This document shows, in pieces, positions 1 through 5,508 of a DNA stretch of 5,508 nucleotides. The first letter of the stretch is position 1; each line of letters begins with the position of its first letter. Both the position numbers and the translations under genes were made by a program. The DNA is from Deltaproteobacteria bacterium (GTDB lineage Bacteria > Desulfobacterota > DSM-4660 > Desulfatiglandales > B25-G16), in contig QMLT01000141.1 in the NCBI GenBank assembly GCA_003646875.1, positions 1 through 5,508 of the forward strand, read 5' to 3'. The notes under the pieces were generated by a model that searched no databases, was not told where the DNA came from, and was given only the letters and a program-made list of their open reading frames with translations.

Positions 1-1
1 C

Positions 2-502
2 AATAATGATTTGCGACTGAACCTGTCTGAAAAAGATTGGTATGTTTATGATGATAATTTCGGCACTTCAGAAGAAAAACATCTGATTCGATTCATTAAT
101 GATGTAATGGATAAAATACAGAGGAAGTTTGATGATGTTTATTTGCTGCGGAATGAAGGTGTTTTTAAGTTATTCCGCTTCGCTGATGGCGCGGCGATTG
201 AGCCGGATTTTGTGTTGTTTATGACGGAAAAGAATACCAAAGAGAGAATGTCTTTCCAAATATTTATTGAACCTAAAGGCGAATATTTGATGAAAGAAGA
301 TCAATGGAAAGAAGACTTTTTACAAAAATTGAAAGATGACTTTTATATAAATCCGTCAACAATTTATGAAAGCACTAAATTTCGATTAATTGGCCTCCCC
401 TTCTTTAATAAAAAAGATGAATATTTTTTGAAATATAAGGAATCATTTGAGGGTGCTCTTGGGATTGGAAGTAATAAAGAGAAAAAAGTCACATCTTCAT
501 AG
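2..502 (+). CDS. C-terminal part of a type III restriction (Res)-like helicase-nuclease, 5' end outside the window
   Basis: The frame is open to the left edge (codons from base 2), so the TTG at 11 is probably internal and only the last ~166 residues are seen. Numbering from that TTG, the fragment reads as a PD-(D/E)XK nuclease domain. An acidic GTSEEK segment (residues 18-23) is followed by EPDF with Asp66 (206-208) and then IFIEPKG with Glu87 and Lys89 (269-277), giving the D...ExK metal-binding triad. In type III Res subunits and related DEAD/DEAH helicases this domain closes a protein of roughly 850-1000 aa, after the motor domains. The expected role is DNA cleavage coupled to an ATP-driven motor, in defence against foreign DNA. 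The motor and any methyltransferase (mod) gene would lie to the left. Hand counts over bases 1-120 give about 31% GC, well below the neighbouring efflux genes, which suggests acquired DNA. The tail after residue ~150 is Lys/Ser-rich and undistinguished. A solitary helicase-nuclease defence protein is an alternative. Confidence 0.72.
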   Translation, partial: NNDLRLNLSEKDWYVYDDNFGTSEEKHLIRFINDVMDKIQRKFDDVYLLRNEGVFKLFRFADGAAIEPDFVLFMTEKNTKERMSFQIFIEPKGEYLMKEDQWKEDFLQKLKDDFYINPSTIYESTKFRLIGLPFFNKKDEYFLKYKESFEGALGIGSNKEKKVTSS

Positions 503-728
503 GTTTAATATATAAGCAAATAAATTTTTTCACAAGATAGTAATTGTTGATGTTCTGATTAACCAGTTATAAATATTGTCGTTTAATCCCCACCTGGATT
601 GCATCAATTCTATAGACCCTCCCTATTACTTTATGAAAACGCTCATAGAAAATCCTCTATTTAGTGTTATTTGCAGGAAAGGAGTATATGTTCGGGATTA
701 GAAGGGAACATAAAAGGAACTCTTCTGA
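503..728. other. Convergent intergenic gap, no clear gene or terminator
   Basis: This AT-rich stretch separates the end of the nuclease gene (+) from the end of the RND gene (-). Both genes run into it, so terminators are expected, but I see no GC-rich hairpin followed by a T-run in either direction. Two weak inverted repeats are present. TATGTTC/GAACATA (687-693 with 706-712, 12-nt loop) lies 16 nt past the RND stop. TATGA/TCATA (632-636 with 643-647) lies further left. Neither has the GC content or T-tract of an intrinsic terminator. A 14-codon ORF with a good Shine-Dalgarno (688-732, +) lies at the right end and is discussed as a finding. The weak -35/-10-like pair around 547-573 on the plus strand has only a 15-bp spacer. 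Confidence 0.6.
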
Positions 729-3700
729 TTAAGTTTCTTTGATCGAATCGGTTCTTCCAATCCCCTTAATAGAACCATATAAAGTAGGAACAAAGAAGAC
801 GGTGAACAGGGCAGATACCAGCATTCCTCCAATCACTACACGGGCAAGGGGAGCATTCATTTCTGAGCCTTCCCCAAACCCGAGTGCCATAGGCACAAGT
901 GCAAGGAATGTGGTGAGTGTAGTCATCATAATTGGACGAAGACGTCTTTTTGCCCCAAGAAGGATTGCCTCCCTTAAAGGATATTCCTTCTTCCTAAGGC
1001 GGTTGATATAGTCAATCATGACGATTCCATTGTTAACCACGATTCCGATAAGAAGGACTCCTCCGATAAAGACAGGGATCGTAACATTCATGCGGAGAAC
1101 CAATATCGCGATAATAACCCCGATAGAGGCGAATGGTACAGTGAACATGATCACAAACGGCTCGGTGAGTGACTCAAACTGAGATGCCATTACCATATAA
1201 ACCAAGACAATAGCCAGTATGATTGCAAACAGGAGCCCTCCAAAGGCCTCTTTCTGTTTCTCATATTCGCTTGCGAAATCAAGGCGAAAGTTACGTGGTA
1301 ACTTCAGGTCACTGAGTCTCTCTCTGATCTCCTCAACGATGTGACCCAGATCCCGACCGTGGATCCCTGCCATCACCGTGATCAGCCTCTCCTGATCTCT
1401 TCGATCAATCTTTGTCGGCCCTTTCCCCTCTGTAATGGTGGCAAACCCCTTCAATGGAATGTCCTTGCCACCTGGCCCGGTTATGGATAGATTCAGGACA
1501 TCCTGGAGCCTCCCACGGTCTTCCTCCCGTAACCTGACGAGGATGTCAAACTCATCACCGCCTTCCCTGTAGCGGGAGGCCACTGTCCCCTCGATATTGG
1601 TATTAATCACCTGAAGGATTCGTGAGATCGGGAGCCCCATTGTAGATGCCTTCGATCTGTCGATAACTATCCTGAGTTCAGGCCGATTATCCTCGAGGCT
1701 TATCCTCGGATAGATAACCCCTTTCACGTCCTTTATCCTGCTTACAATCTCCTCGGCAATAGCCTTCCCCTGCTCAAGATCATACCCCTTGAGGTCTATC
1801 TCAAGCCTCTCCTCACTTCCCCCTCCAAGTATTCCTGTATACATCGACCTTCCCTCGGAAATACGAACCTTTGCATCAGGAATGTTAGCAAATTTCGGCC
1901 TCAAGCTTGCTACAATCTCTTTTGTGGAACGCTCCCTGCCCTTTTTGTCTACCAGGCGTGCCCGAAAAAAGGCCATGTGAGACCCTCCTCCACGGCGCCA
2001 GTGGGTACCTGAACGGGCAAACATCCCTTCCAGTTCAGGAACATCACTAAGAATTATCCTCTCCGCTTTGCTCGTGATACTGTCGGTAATGTCGAGACGC
2101 GTTCCAACTGGCATCTCAATGACCCCGTTGACAATCCCCTCATCAATCTCTGGAAGGAGTTCCGTGCCAACACCCTTAACGTGCAGGGCCCAGAATGCAA
2201 GACACAGAAGGAGGACTGATCCACCCAAGACCATTTTCCGGTGCGTCAGAGACCACCCCAGCCCCTTCAGATATCCTTCATAAAAGCTATCTCGAGCCGC
2301 TCCTGTATCTTTCCTTTCAACCCTTAAAAATCGGGATGAGAACATAGGAATCAAGCTCAGGGCCACTATTAGAGCAGCTATTAAGGAGAAGGTGACAGTG
2401 AGAGCCATCTGCTTAAATATAACCCCCTCTATCCCCTTGAGAAAGAGCAGCGGTAAAAATACGCAGATTGTGGTTAGGGTTGAGGCCGTGATCGCCATCC
2501 CTACCTCCTGGCTCCCCTCAAGAGCCCCTTCTATCGCACCCCTTCCCTCCTCTCGGTGGCGAAAGATATTTTCAAGGACAACAATAGAGCTATCCAGGAT
2601 CATCCCGATCCCGAGGGCCAAACCTCCCAGGGACATCATGTTTATTGTGAGCCCCATCCTATCAAGAAGGAAGAAGGTAGCCCAGATAGCGATAGGTATG
2701 GATGCTGAAATGATGAGGGTGCTTCGAATGTTTCTGAGGAAGGCAAAGAGGACTAATATCGCCAGGATACCCCCTATGAAGGCGACCTGTTTGACTTGCT
2801 GTATGGATTTCCTGATAAAGTCTGCTGTATCAAGAACAACAGAAAAGGTAACTCCTTCAGGAAGGACGCTCTTGAGCCTGGGAAGAATTGTTAAAACACG
2901 GTTAGAGACCTGGACGGTGTTGCTTCCCGACCTTTTCCTTACAGCCACCATCACACCACGCTCACCGTTAATCCTCAGGTGTCTGCGGAGCTCCTTAAGC
3001 CCGTCCTTCACATCAGCCACCTGTTTCAAATAAATGGCCCTACCTTGTCTGGTGGCAACAATAATGTTCTTTATATCTTCCAGGCTTGAGAACTCTCCTA
3101 AGGGACGGATCAACCACTCTCTTCTGCCTGTCTCGAGGCGCCCTCCTGGAAGTGAAAGGCTTTCTCCCTTAAGAATGGTGACCAGGGCATCGATGGATAG
3201 ACCGATGGAGCGAAGTTTCCCTCTGTTGACTTCCACATGTATTTCTCTCTCCATGCCTCCCCATATATCAACGGCCGCCACACCTTCTATCTGTTCGATA
3301 TCGTACTTGATCCGGTCGTCAGCCAAATCCCTCAGCCTGGAAGGATGGAATGGGCCTCGCAAGGAAATAAAGAGGATGGGACGATTTGAAGGGTCGTATT
3401 TATATAGATATGGGTTCTCTGCATCTTCCGGCAGAAAACGACGAACACGATCGAGCTGCTCTCGGATATCGTTGGCCGCCTCTGCCAGGTCCGTTCCCCA
3501 GTTAAAATCGACTGTTACAGTGGAGGCATCCTCATCAGAGGTGGAGCGAATCTCCTTGACATTTTCTATGGTGCTGACGCTTTTTTCAATAATCTCGGTG
3601 ATGAGCCTCTCGACTTCCTGGGGCCCGGCTCCCTCATATTTCGTATAGATAGTGATGGCTGGGTAGGTTATATCCGGCAAGATATCTATTGGAAGGCGCA

Positions 3701-3788
3701 ACAAAGAGATGGATCCAAAGATTAGGATGGCGAGGAAAAACATCGATGTAGTGATCGGTCTTCGAACAGCCAGATTCGAGAGGTTCAT
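729..3788 (-). CDS. RND-family efflux permease (HAE1/AcrB-like inner-membrane pump subunit)
   Basis: Full-length 1019-aa RND transporter; AcrB-type pumps are usually about 1030 aa. It shows the duplicated RND plan: TM1 (about 13-31), a large periplasmic loop (32-335), TM2-TM6 (about 336-482), TM7 (about 519-536), a second periplasmic loop (537-848) and TM8-TM12 (about 850-1005). Family signatures are the N-terminal VRRPI, LPDITYP (37-43) with YEGAGPQEVE (51-60), TM4 GIGMILDSSIVVLEN (393-407), TM10 GIVVNNGIVMIDY (915-927) and RLRPIMMTTLTT (949-960). Asp399 matches AcrB Asp407, but Asp408 is Ser400 and Lys940 is Asn919, as in many HAE1-like pumps; it lacks the CusA-type metal-pump pattern. It should act as a proton-driven exporter of hydrophobic or amphiphilic compounds; the substrate cannot be read from sequence. 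The start ATG overlaps the adaptor stop as ATGA. The GGAG upstream (3801-3804) is 12 nt away, so coupling from the adaptor probably drives initiation. No frameshift or gap is visible. Confidence 0.97.
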   Translation of the reverse strand: MNLSNLAVRRPITTSMFFLAILIFGSISLLRLPIDILPDITYPAITIYTKYEGAGPQEVERLITEIIEKSVSTIENVKEIRSTSDEDASTVTVDFNWGTDLAEAANDIREQLDRVRRFLPEDAENPYLYKYDPSNRPILFISLRGPFHPSRLRDLADDRIKYDIEQIEGVAAVDIWGGMEREIHVEVNRGKLRSIGLSIDALVTILKGESLSLPGGRLETGRREWLIRPLGEFSSLEDIKNIIVATRQGRAIYLKQVADVKDGLKELRRHLRINGERGVMVAVRKRSGSNTVQVSNRVLTILPRLKSVLPEGVTFSVVLDTADFIRKSIQQVKQVAFIGGILAILVLFAFLRNIRSTLIISASIPIAIWATFFLLDRMGLTINMMSLGGLALGIGMILDSSIVVLENIFRHREEGRGAIEGALEGSQEVGMAITASTLTTICVFLPLLFLKGIEGVIFKQMALTVTFSLIAALIVALSLIPMFSSRFLRVERKDTGAARDSFYEGYLKGLGWSLTHRKMVLGGSVLLLCLAFWALHVKGVGTELLPEIDEGIVNGVIEMPVGTRLDITDSITSKAERIILSDVPELEGMFARSGTHWRRGGGSHMAFFRARLVDKKGRERSTKEIVASLRPKFANIPDAKVRISEGRSMYTGILGGGSEERLEIDLKGYDLEQGKAIAEEIVSRIKDVKGVIYPRISLEDNRPELRIVIDRSKASTMGLPISRILQVINTNIEGTVASRYREGGDEFDILVRLREEDRGRLQDVLNLSITGPGGKDIPLKGFATITEGKGPTKIDRRDQERLITVMAGIHGRDLGHIVEEIRERLSDLKLPRNFRLDFASEYEKQKEAFGGLLFAIILAIVLVYMVMASQFESLTEPFVIMFTVPFASIGVIIAILVLRMNVTIPVFIGGVLLIGIVVNNGIVMIDYINRLRKKEYPLREAILLGAKRRLRPIMMTTLTTFLALVPMALGFGEGSEMNAPLARVVIGGMLVSALFTVFFVPTLYGSIKGIGRTDSIKET

Positions 3789-5056
3789 GGGATTTTGTGT
3801 CTCCGTATAACCCTCACGGGCATCATATCCTTTAATTCATATTGACCTGCTACTATAACCTCCTCACCTTCTCGCAATCCCCTCAAGACCTCCACGTATT
3901 TTTCTCCCTCAAGCCCAAGACTGATTTCCCTGAGTAATGCCCTGCCATTTTCGTGCACAAATACCCTTGTATGCCCACGTTCTCTTATGAGGGAATCTTT
4001 TACTAGCAAAAGAACTCCATCTCGCCTCTGTACAACGAGATTCACCCTGGCAAACATCCCTGGCTTCAACCGGTGATCTATGTTTTCCACCTCGATTTCC
4101 ACATCTGCCATTCTGCTTTCAGGATCGACAGTGGGGCTGATGCTTGACACCTCGCCCCGAAAAACCTGCTCTTGATATGCATCTACATGTATATCAGCCT
4201 TGGCACCAACCCTGAGCTGAGCGAGATCACTCTCCACCACCTGAACAAGGGCCTTGACTCTATCCATGGCTACAATCCTCACGATTGGAGCAGTTGTGCT
4301 TACAAAGGCGCCTTGATCCAGAAACCTCTTGCTGATAATTCCACTAATGGGGGCACGTATCGTTGTATTCTTCAGATGTATCTGGGCGAGTCTCAGTGCA
4401 GCCTCTGCTTGACGGATCTGGGCCAGAAGTGCATCGCGGTCCTCCTGCCTTGCTCCTTTTCTCAACAATGTCAATTTTTCCTTTGCCGACCTGTATTCCG
4501 CCTCGCTAATGGTGACCTGCAACATGGCCTCATCCAGGCGCTGTTGAGAGATAAAATCCCTTTCTTTAAGGTTTTTCAACCTCATATAATTATCAAGGCT
4601 GGTCTCCCAACTGGCCTTGGTTTGACGGACCAGTTGCTCAGACTGGGTAATCTCCTCCGGTCGAGCACCGGTTTCCATCTGAGCCCATCTGGCACGAAGT
4701 ACATCAAGGGCAGCCTGGGCCTCCTGTAAGTGCGCCTCCTTCTCCTCCCTCTCAACCATGGCAATAACCTGATTTGCCTTTATCCTATCTCCCTGCTCCA
4801 CCTGAATCTTTTCCAGGATGCCTGAGACCTTGGATAATACATCTACCCTTGCCTCAGAAATAATAGTCCCAGTCAGATGTAGCCTGCGATCAATAGAGCC
4901 AAGATGAAGTGAGATAGTTTCCACAGGAATCTGTTTGTTGCGGTTCTGCGCTGTAGGAGGATTGGCCTTAATCTCCTTTTTAGGGCTCATCTCCGTTAAA
5001 TAAAAGGCAAGCCCAATGAATATCAACAATACTATGAGGATCAGCGCCTTCTTCAC
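3785..5056 (-). CDS. Periplasmic adaptor (HlyD/AcrA-type membrane-fusion protein) of the RND pump
   Basis: A 423-aa membrane-fusion protein that should link the RND permease to an outer-membrane channel. Residues 4-20 form a hydrophobic N-terminal helix after two lysines. No lipobox cysteine follows, so it is probably anchored by this helix and not lipidated. The first lipoyl half is about 63-103 (VSGILEKIQVEQGDRI). A long alpha-helical hairpin spans about 105-228, and the second lipoyl half is about 231-265 (IRAPISGIISKRFLDQGAFV). A beta-barrel (about 266-345, including LKPGMFARV) and a membrane-proximal domain (about 346-418, GLREGEEVIVAG) follow. At the hairpin tip, Arg159-x3-Leu163-x6-Ser170 followed by D175 matches the RLS motif of AcrA (R128, L132, S139), which contacts TolC. 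The start is GTG at 5056-5054, preceded by AGGAGG with 7-nt spacing. In-frame stops (TAA at 5095-5093) lie just upstream and no ATG lies between, so this start is well supported. It is first in the operon and overlaps the permease by 4 nt. It could equally be described as an AcrA/MexA or MdtA relative. Confidence 0.96.
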   Translation of the reverse strand: MKKALILIVLLIFIGLAFYLTEMSPKKEIKANPPTAQNRNKQIPVETISLHLGSIDRRLHLTGTIISEARVDVLSKVSGILEKIQVEQGDRIKANQVIAMVEREEKEAHLQEAQAALDVLRARWAQMETGARPEEITQSEQLVRQTKASWETSLDNYMRLKNLKERDFISQQRLDEAMLQVTISEAEYRSAKEKLTLLRKGARQEDRDALLAQIRQAEAALRLAQIHLKNTTIRAPISGIISKRFLDQGAFVSTTAPIVRIVAMDRVKALVQVVESDLAQLRVGAKADIHVDAYQEQVFRGEVSSISPTVDPESRMADVEIEVENIDHRLKPGMFARVNLVVQRRDGVLLLVKDSLIRERGHTRVFVHENGRALLREISLGLEGEKYVEVLRGLREGEEVIVAGQYELKDMMPVRVIRRHKIP

Positions 5057-5085
5057 CTCTTTGCCTCCTCCATATTCAGATCCAT
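5053..5085 (-). other. Possible 10-aa leader micro-ORF overlapping the adaptor start
   Basis: On the minus strand an ATG at 5085-5083 opens a frame of ten codons (MDLNMEEAKR) and stops at TGA 5055-5053. The stop shares three bases with the adaptor's GTG start, forming a GTGA overlap. A second in-frame ATG is at 5073-5071. Its own ribosome binding site is weak: nothing useful precedes the first ATG, and GGA stands 7 nt before the second. The adaptor's Shine-Dalgarno lies inside this frame. It could be a translated leader that couples to the adaptor, or chance, because purine-rich Shine-Dalgarno regions easily make short ORFs. Confidence 0.2.
5064..5069 (-). promoter_or_regulatory. Ribosome binding site fixing the GTG start of the adaptor gene
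   Basis: On the minus strand AGGAGG occupies 5069-5064, within the longer purine run GGAGGAGG (5071-5064), and is 7 nt from the GTG at 5056. It is a near-perfect Shine-Dalgarno and decides for the GTG as the start, since no ATG is in frame upstream before a stop. Confidence 0.85.
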
Positions 5086-5098
5086 TAGCTTTTTACTA

Positions 5099-5104
5099 TT
5101 TATA
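5099..5104 (-). promoter_or_regulatory. Candidate -10 element (TATAAA) close to the operon start
   Basis: Minus-strand TATAAA at 5104-5099 would place a transcript start around 5092, about 36 nt before the adaptor GTG. That is a normal leader length. At 17-bp spacing the -35 position reads TTAGTT, which matches the TTGACA consensus poorly and falls inside the 9-10 bp tandem repeat. It would need an activator or extended contacts. This is the better-placed but weaker of two candidate operon promoters. Confidence 0.22.
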
Positions 5105-5106
5105 TG

Positions 5107-5143
5107 AAAGTGCCTAAAGTGAACTAAATGGCCTAAAGTGCCT
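5107..5143. repeat. Imperfect tandem repeat, 9-10 bp unit, consensus AAAGTGCCT
   Basis: Four consecutive units are readable on the plus strand: AAAGTGCCT (5107-5115), AAAGTGAACT (5116-5125), AAATGGCCT (5126-5134) and AAAGTGCCT (5135-5143), followed by a decayed AAAATT. On the minus strand, the operon's sense strand, the unit reads AGGCACTTT. The first and last units are identical and the middle ones diverge, as expected from an ageing tandem duplication. It lies 51-87 bp before the adaptor start and overlaps the -35 region of the near candidate promoter. Confidence 0.75.
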
Positions 5144-5154
5144 AAAATTAAGGT

Positions 5155-5194
5155 CTTTACTACTCAACCACTTAACTACTTGACCACTCAACTA
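5155..5194. repeat. Imperfect tandem octamer array, consensus CTYRACYA
   Basis: Five consecutive 8-bp units read in register on the plus strand: CTTTACTA (5155-5162), CTCAACCA (5163-5170), CTTAACTA (5171-5178), CTTGACCA (5179-5186) and CTCAACTA (5187-5194), then a decayed CTTTCATT. Ends alternate ACTA/ACCA, so a 16-bp higher-order period is visible. Every frame through the array meets stops or loses coding character, so it is non-coding. It sits 11 bp from the end of the other array, whose unit is unrelated. Confidence 0.8.
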
Positions 5195-5202
5195 CTTTCA
5201 TT

Positions 5203-5508
5203 CTTCGTTGTGGCCGGAGGGCATGGAAGTTCGTCCTTATGAATTTCATACCGATAGTGGACTCCAACCATTAATATTGATTAAAAGCAGCTATGGTAAA
5301 TTGATTTATAGTGAATTTCTCAAAGGTTGAAAACCAAAAAATAGTAAGCAATAAAAGGGGGACATTCCATGGCACCTTACTGTAAAGAGAGAGATAATCA
5401 ATGTCAAAGGAATAGCTAATAAAAGGATTGGCTTTTAGGAAATCTTTAATTTTAACAGAACTAATTTTTGTTCAACATTCGATTTTAAACTTCTGCACAC
5501 TTCATTTA
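5203..5508. other. AT-rich non-coding stretch upstream of the operon
   Basis: No gene with clear coding character is visible in this stretch. Three short frames exist: a 27-codon minus ORF (5271-5188, beginning MVGVHYRYEIHKDELP) without a ribosome binding site, a 35-codon plus ORF (5223-5330) antisense to part of it, and a 16-codon plus ORF (5369-5419) preceded by GGGGG at good spacing. They overlap each other or the candidate promoter, so not all can be real. AT-rich short inverted repeats occur at 5420-5437 (TAAAAG/CTTTTA, 6-nt loop) and 5271-5284 (TTAAT/ATTAA). At the right edge, minus-strand codons run from the edge to TAA at 5437-5435 (about 23 residues), too little to call the end of a gene. 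I see no tRNA, riboswitch or intact mobile element. Confidence 0.55.
5379..5407 (-). promoter_or_regulatory. Candidate sigma70-type promoter directed toward the efflux operon
   Basis: On the minus strand a perfect TTGACA (5407-5402) is followed after exactly 17 bp by TACAGT (5384-5379), which matches TATAAT at four of six positions. A transcript would begin near 5372 and reach the adaptor GTG after a leader of roughly 315 nt that contains both tandem arrays. No gene of convincing quality lies between, so the efflux operon is its natural target. The hexamers and spacing are good, but the -10 has C and G at internal positions and the region is AT-rich, so chance remains possible. Confidence 0.38.

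Noticed and set aside
11..13. TTG as the real start of the left-hand gene
   Set aside because: The frame stays open to the window edge, there is no ribosome binding site in the ten available bases, and the protein begins within the C-terminal nuclease part of a much longer family.
544..573. Plus-strand promoter-like pair TTGATG/TATAAA in the convergent gap
   Set aside because: The spacer is only 15 bp, the alternative TTGTTG at 18 bp is a poor -35, and the only downstream target is the doubtful 14-codon ORF.
581..602. GTTTAATCCCCACCTGGATT-like string resembling the start of some CRISPR repeats
   Set aside because: It occurs once, with no second copy at spacer distance and no cas gene in the window.
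632..647. TATGA/TCATA inverted repeat as an operator or terminator
   Set aside because: Five AT-rich base pairs with a 6-nt loop are expected by chance in such DNA, and it has no T-tract.
739..3648. Several plus-strand open frames of 60-213 codons opposite the permease gene
   Set aside because: They are antisense to a full-length RND gene with continuous family motifs, contain Ser/Pro/Arg-rich low-information protein, and match no family I recognise.
4172..4764. A plus-strand 185-codon frame and a minus-strand 60-codon frame inside the adaptor gene
   Set aside because: Both overlap the coiled-coil and barrel region of a well-supported HlyD-type protein in other frames, lack plausible domains, and are best seen as shadows.
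5420..5437. TAAAAG/CTTTTA hairpin as a terminator
   Set aside because: The stem is six bp and nearly all AT, no T-run follows in either direction, and no convincing gene ends just before it.
5435..5508. Minus-strand open frame running in from the right edge as the end of an upstream gene
   Set aside because: Only about 23 codons are visible, with Lys/Leu-rich composition expected from AT-rich DNA, and nothing distinguishes it from chance.

Overview
The window holds a complete two-gene tripartite-efflux operon on the minus strand, a membrane-fusion protein followed by an RND permease. On its left is the 3' end of an unrelated plus-strand gene, which looks like the nuclease end of a type III restriction-type helicase. 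On its right is about 450 bp of non-coding DNA with short tandem repeats. The envelope architecture (inner-membrane RND pump plus periplasmic adaptor carrying a TolC-docking motif) points to a Gram-negative, diderm bacterium. The moderate GC of the pump genes and the style of the RND protein would suit Desulfobacterota, Nitrospirota or a related lineage. That placement is an impression; nothing in the window fixes the taxon.

Layout: 2-502 (+) is the C-terminal piece of an AT-rich helicase-nuclease gene that enters from the left edge. Positions 503-728 are a short convergent intergenic gap with no convincing terminator. Positions 729-3788 (-) encode a full-length RND permease of 1019 aa. Positions 3785-5056 (-) encode its 423-aa HlyD/AcrA-type adaptor, which starts at GTG and is upstream in transcription. 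The two genes overlap by four bases (ATGA), so they are almost certainly co-transcribed and translationally coupled. No outer-membrane channel gene and no regulator gene is visible.

Upstream of the operon, 5057-5508 holds two adjacent imperfect tandem arrays: a 9-10 bp unit at 5107-5143 and an 8 bp unit at 5155-5194. It also holds two candidate promoters pointing toward the operon and a few tiny ORFs of doubtful reality. One of these would end exactly on the operon's GTG start.

How it works together: the adaptor is anchored in the inner membrane and should bridge the RND trimer to a TolC-type channel encoded elsewhere, so that the proton gradient drives substrate export. The permease keeps only one of the two TM4 aspartates of AcrB and has Asn where AcrB has the TM10 lysine, so its proton relay is the reduced type. 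I do not see a clearly new multi-gene system here. The most unusual parts are the repeat-rich operon leader with its micro-ORF junction, and the foreign-looking nuclease fragment.
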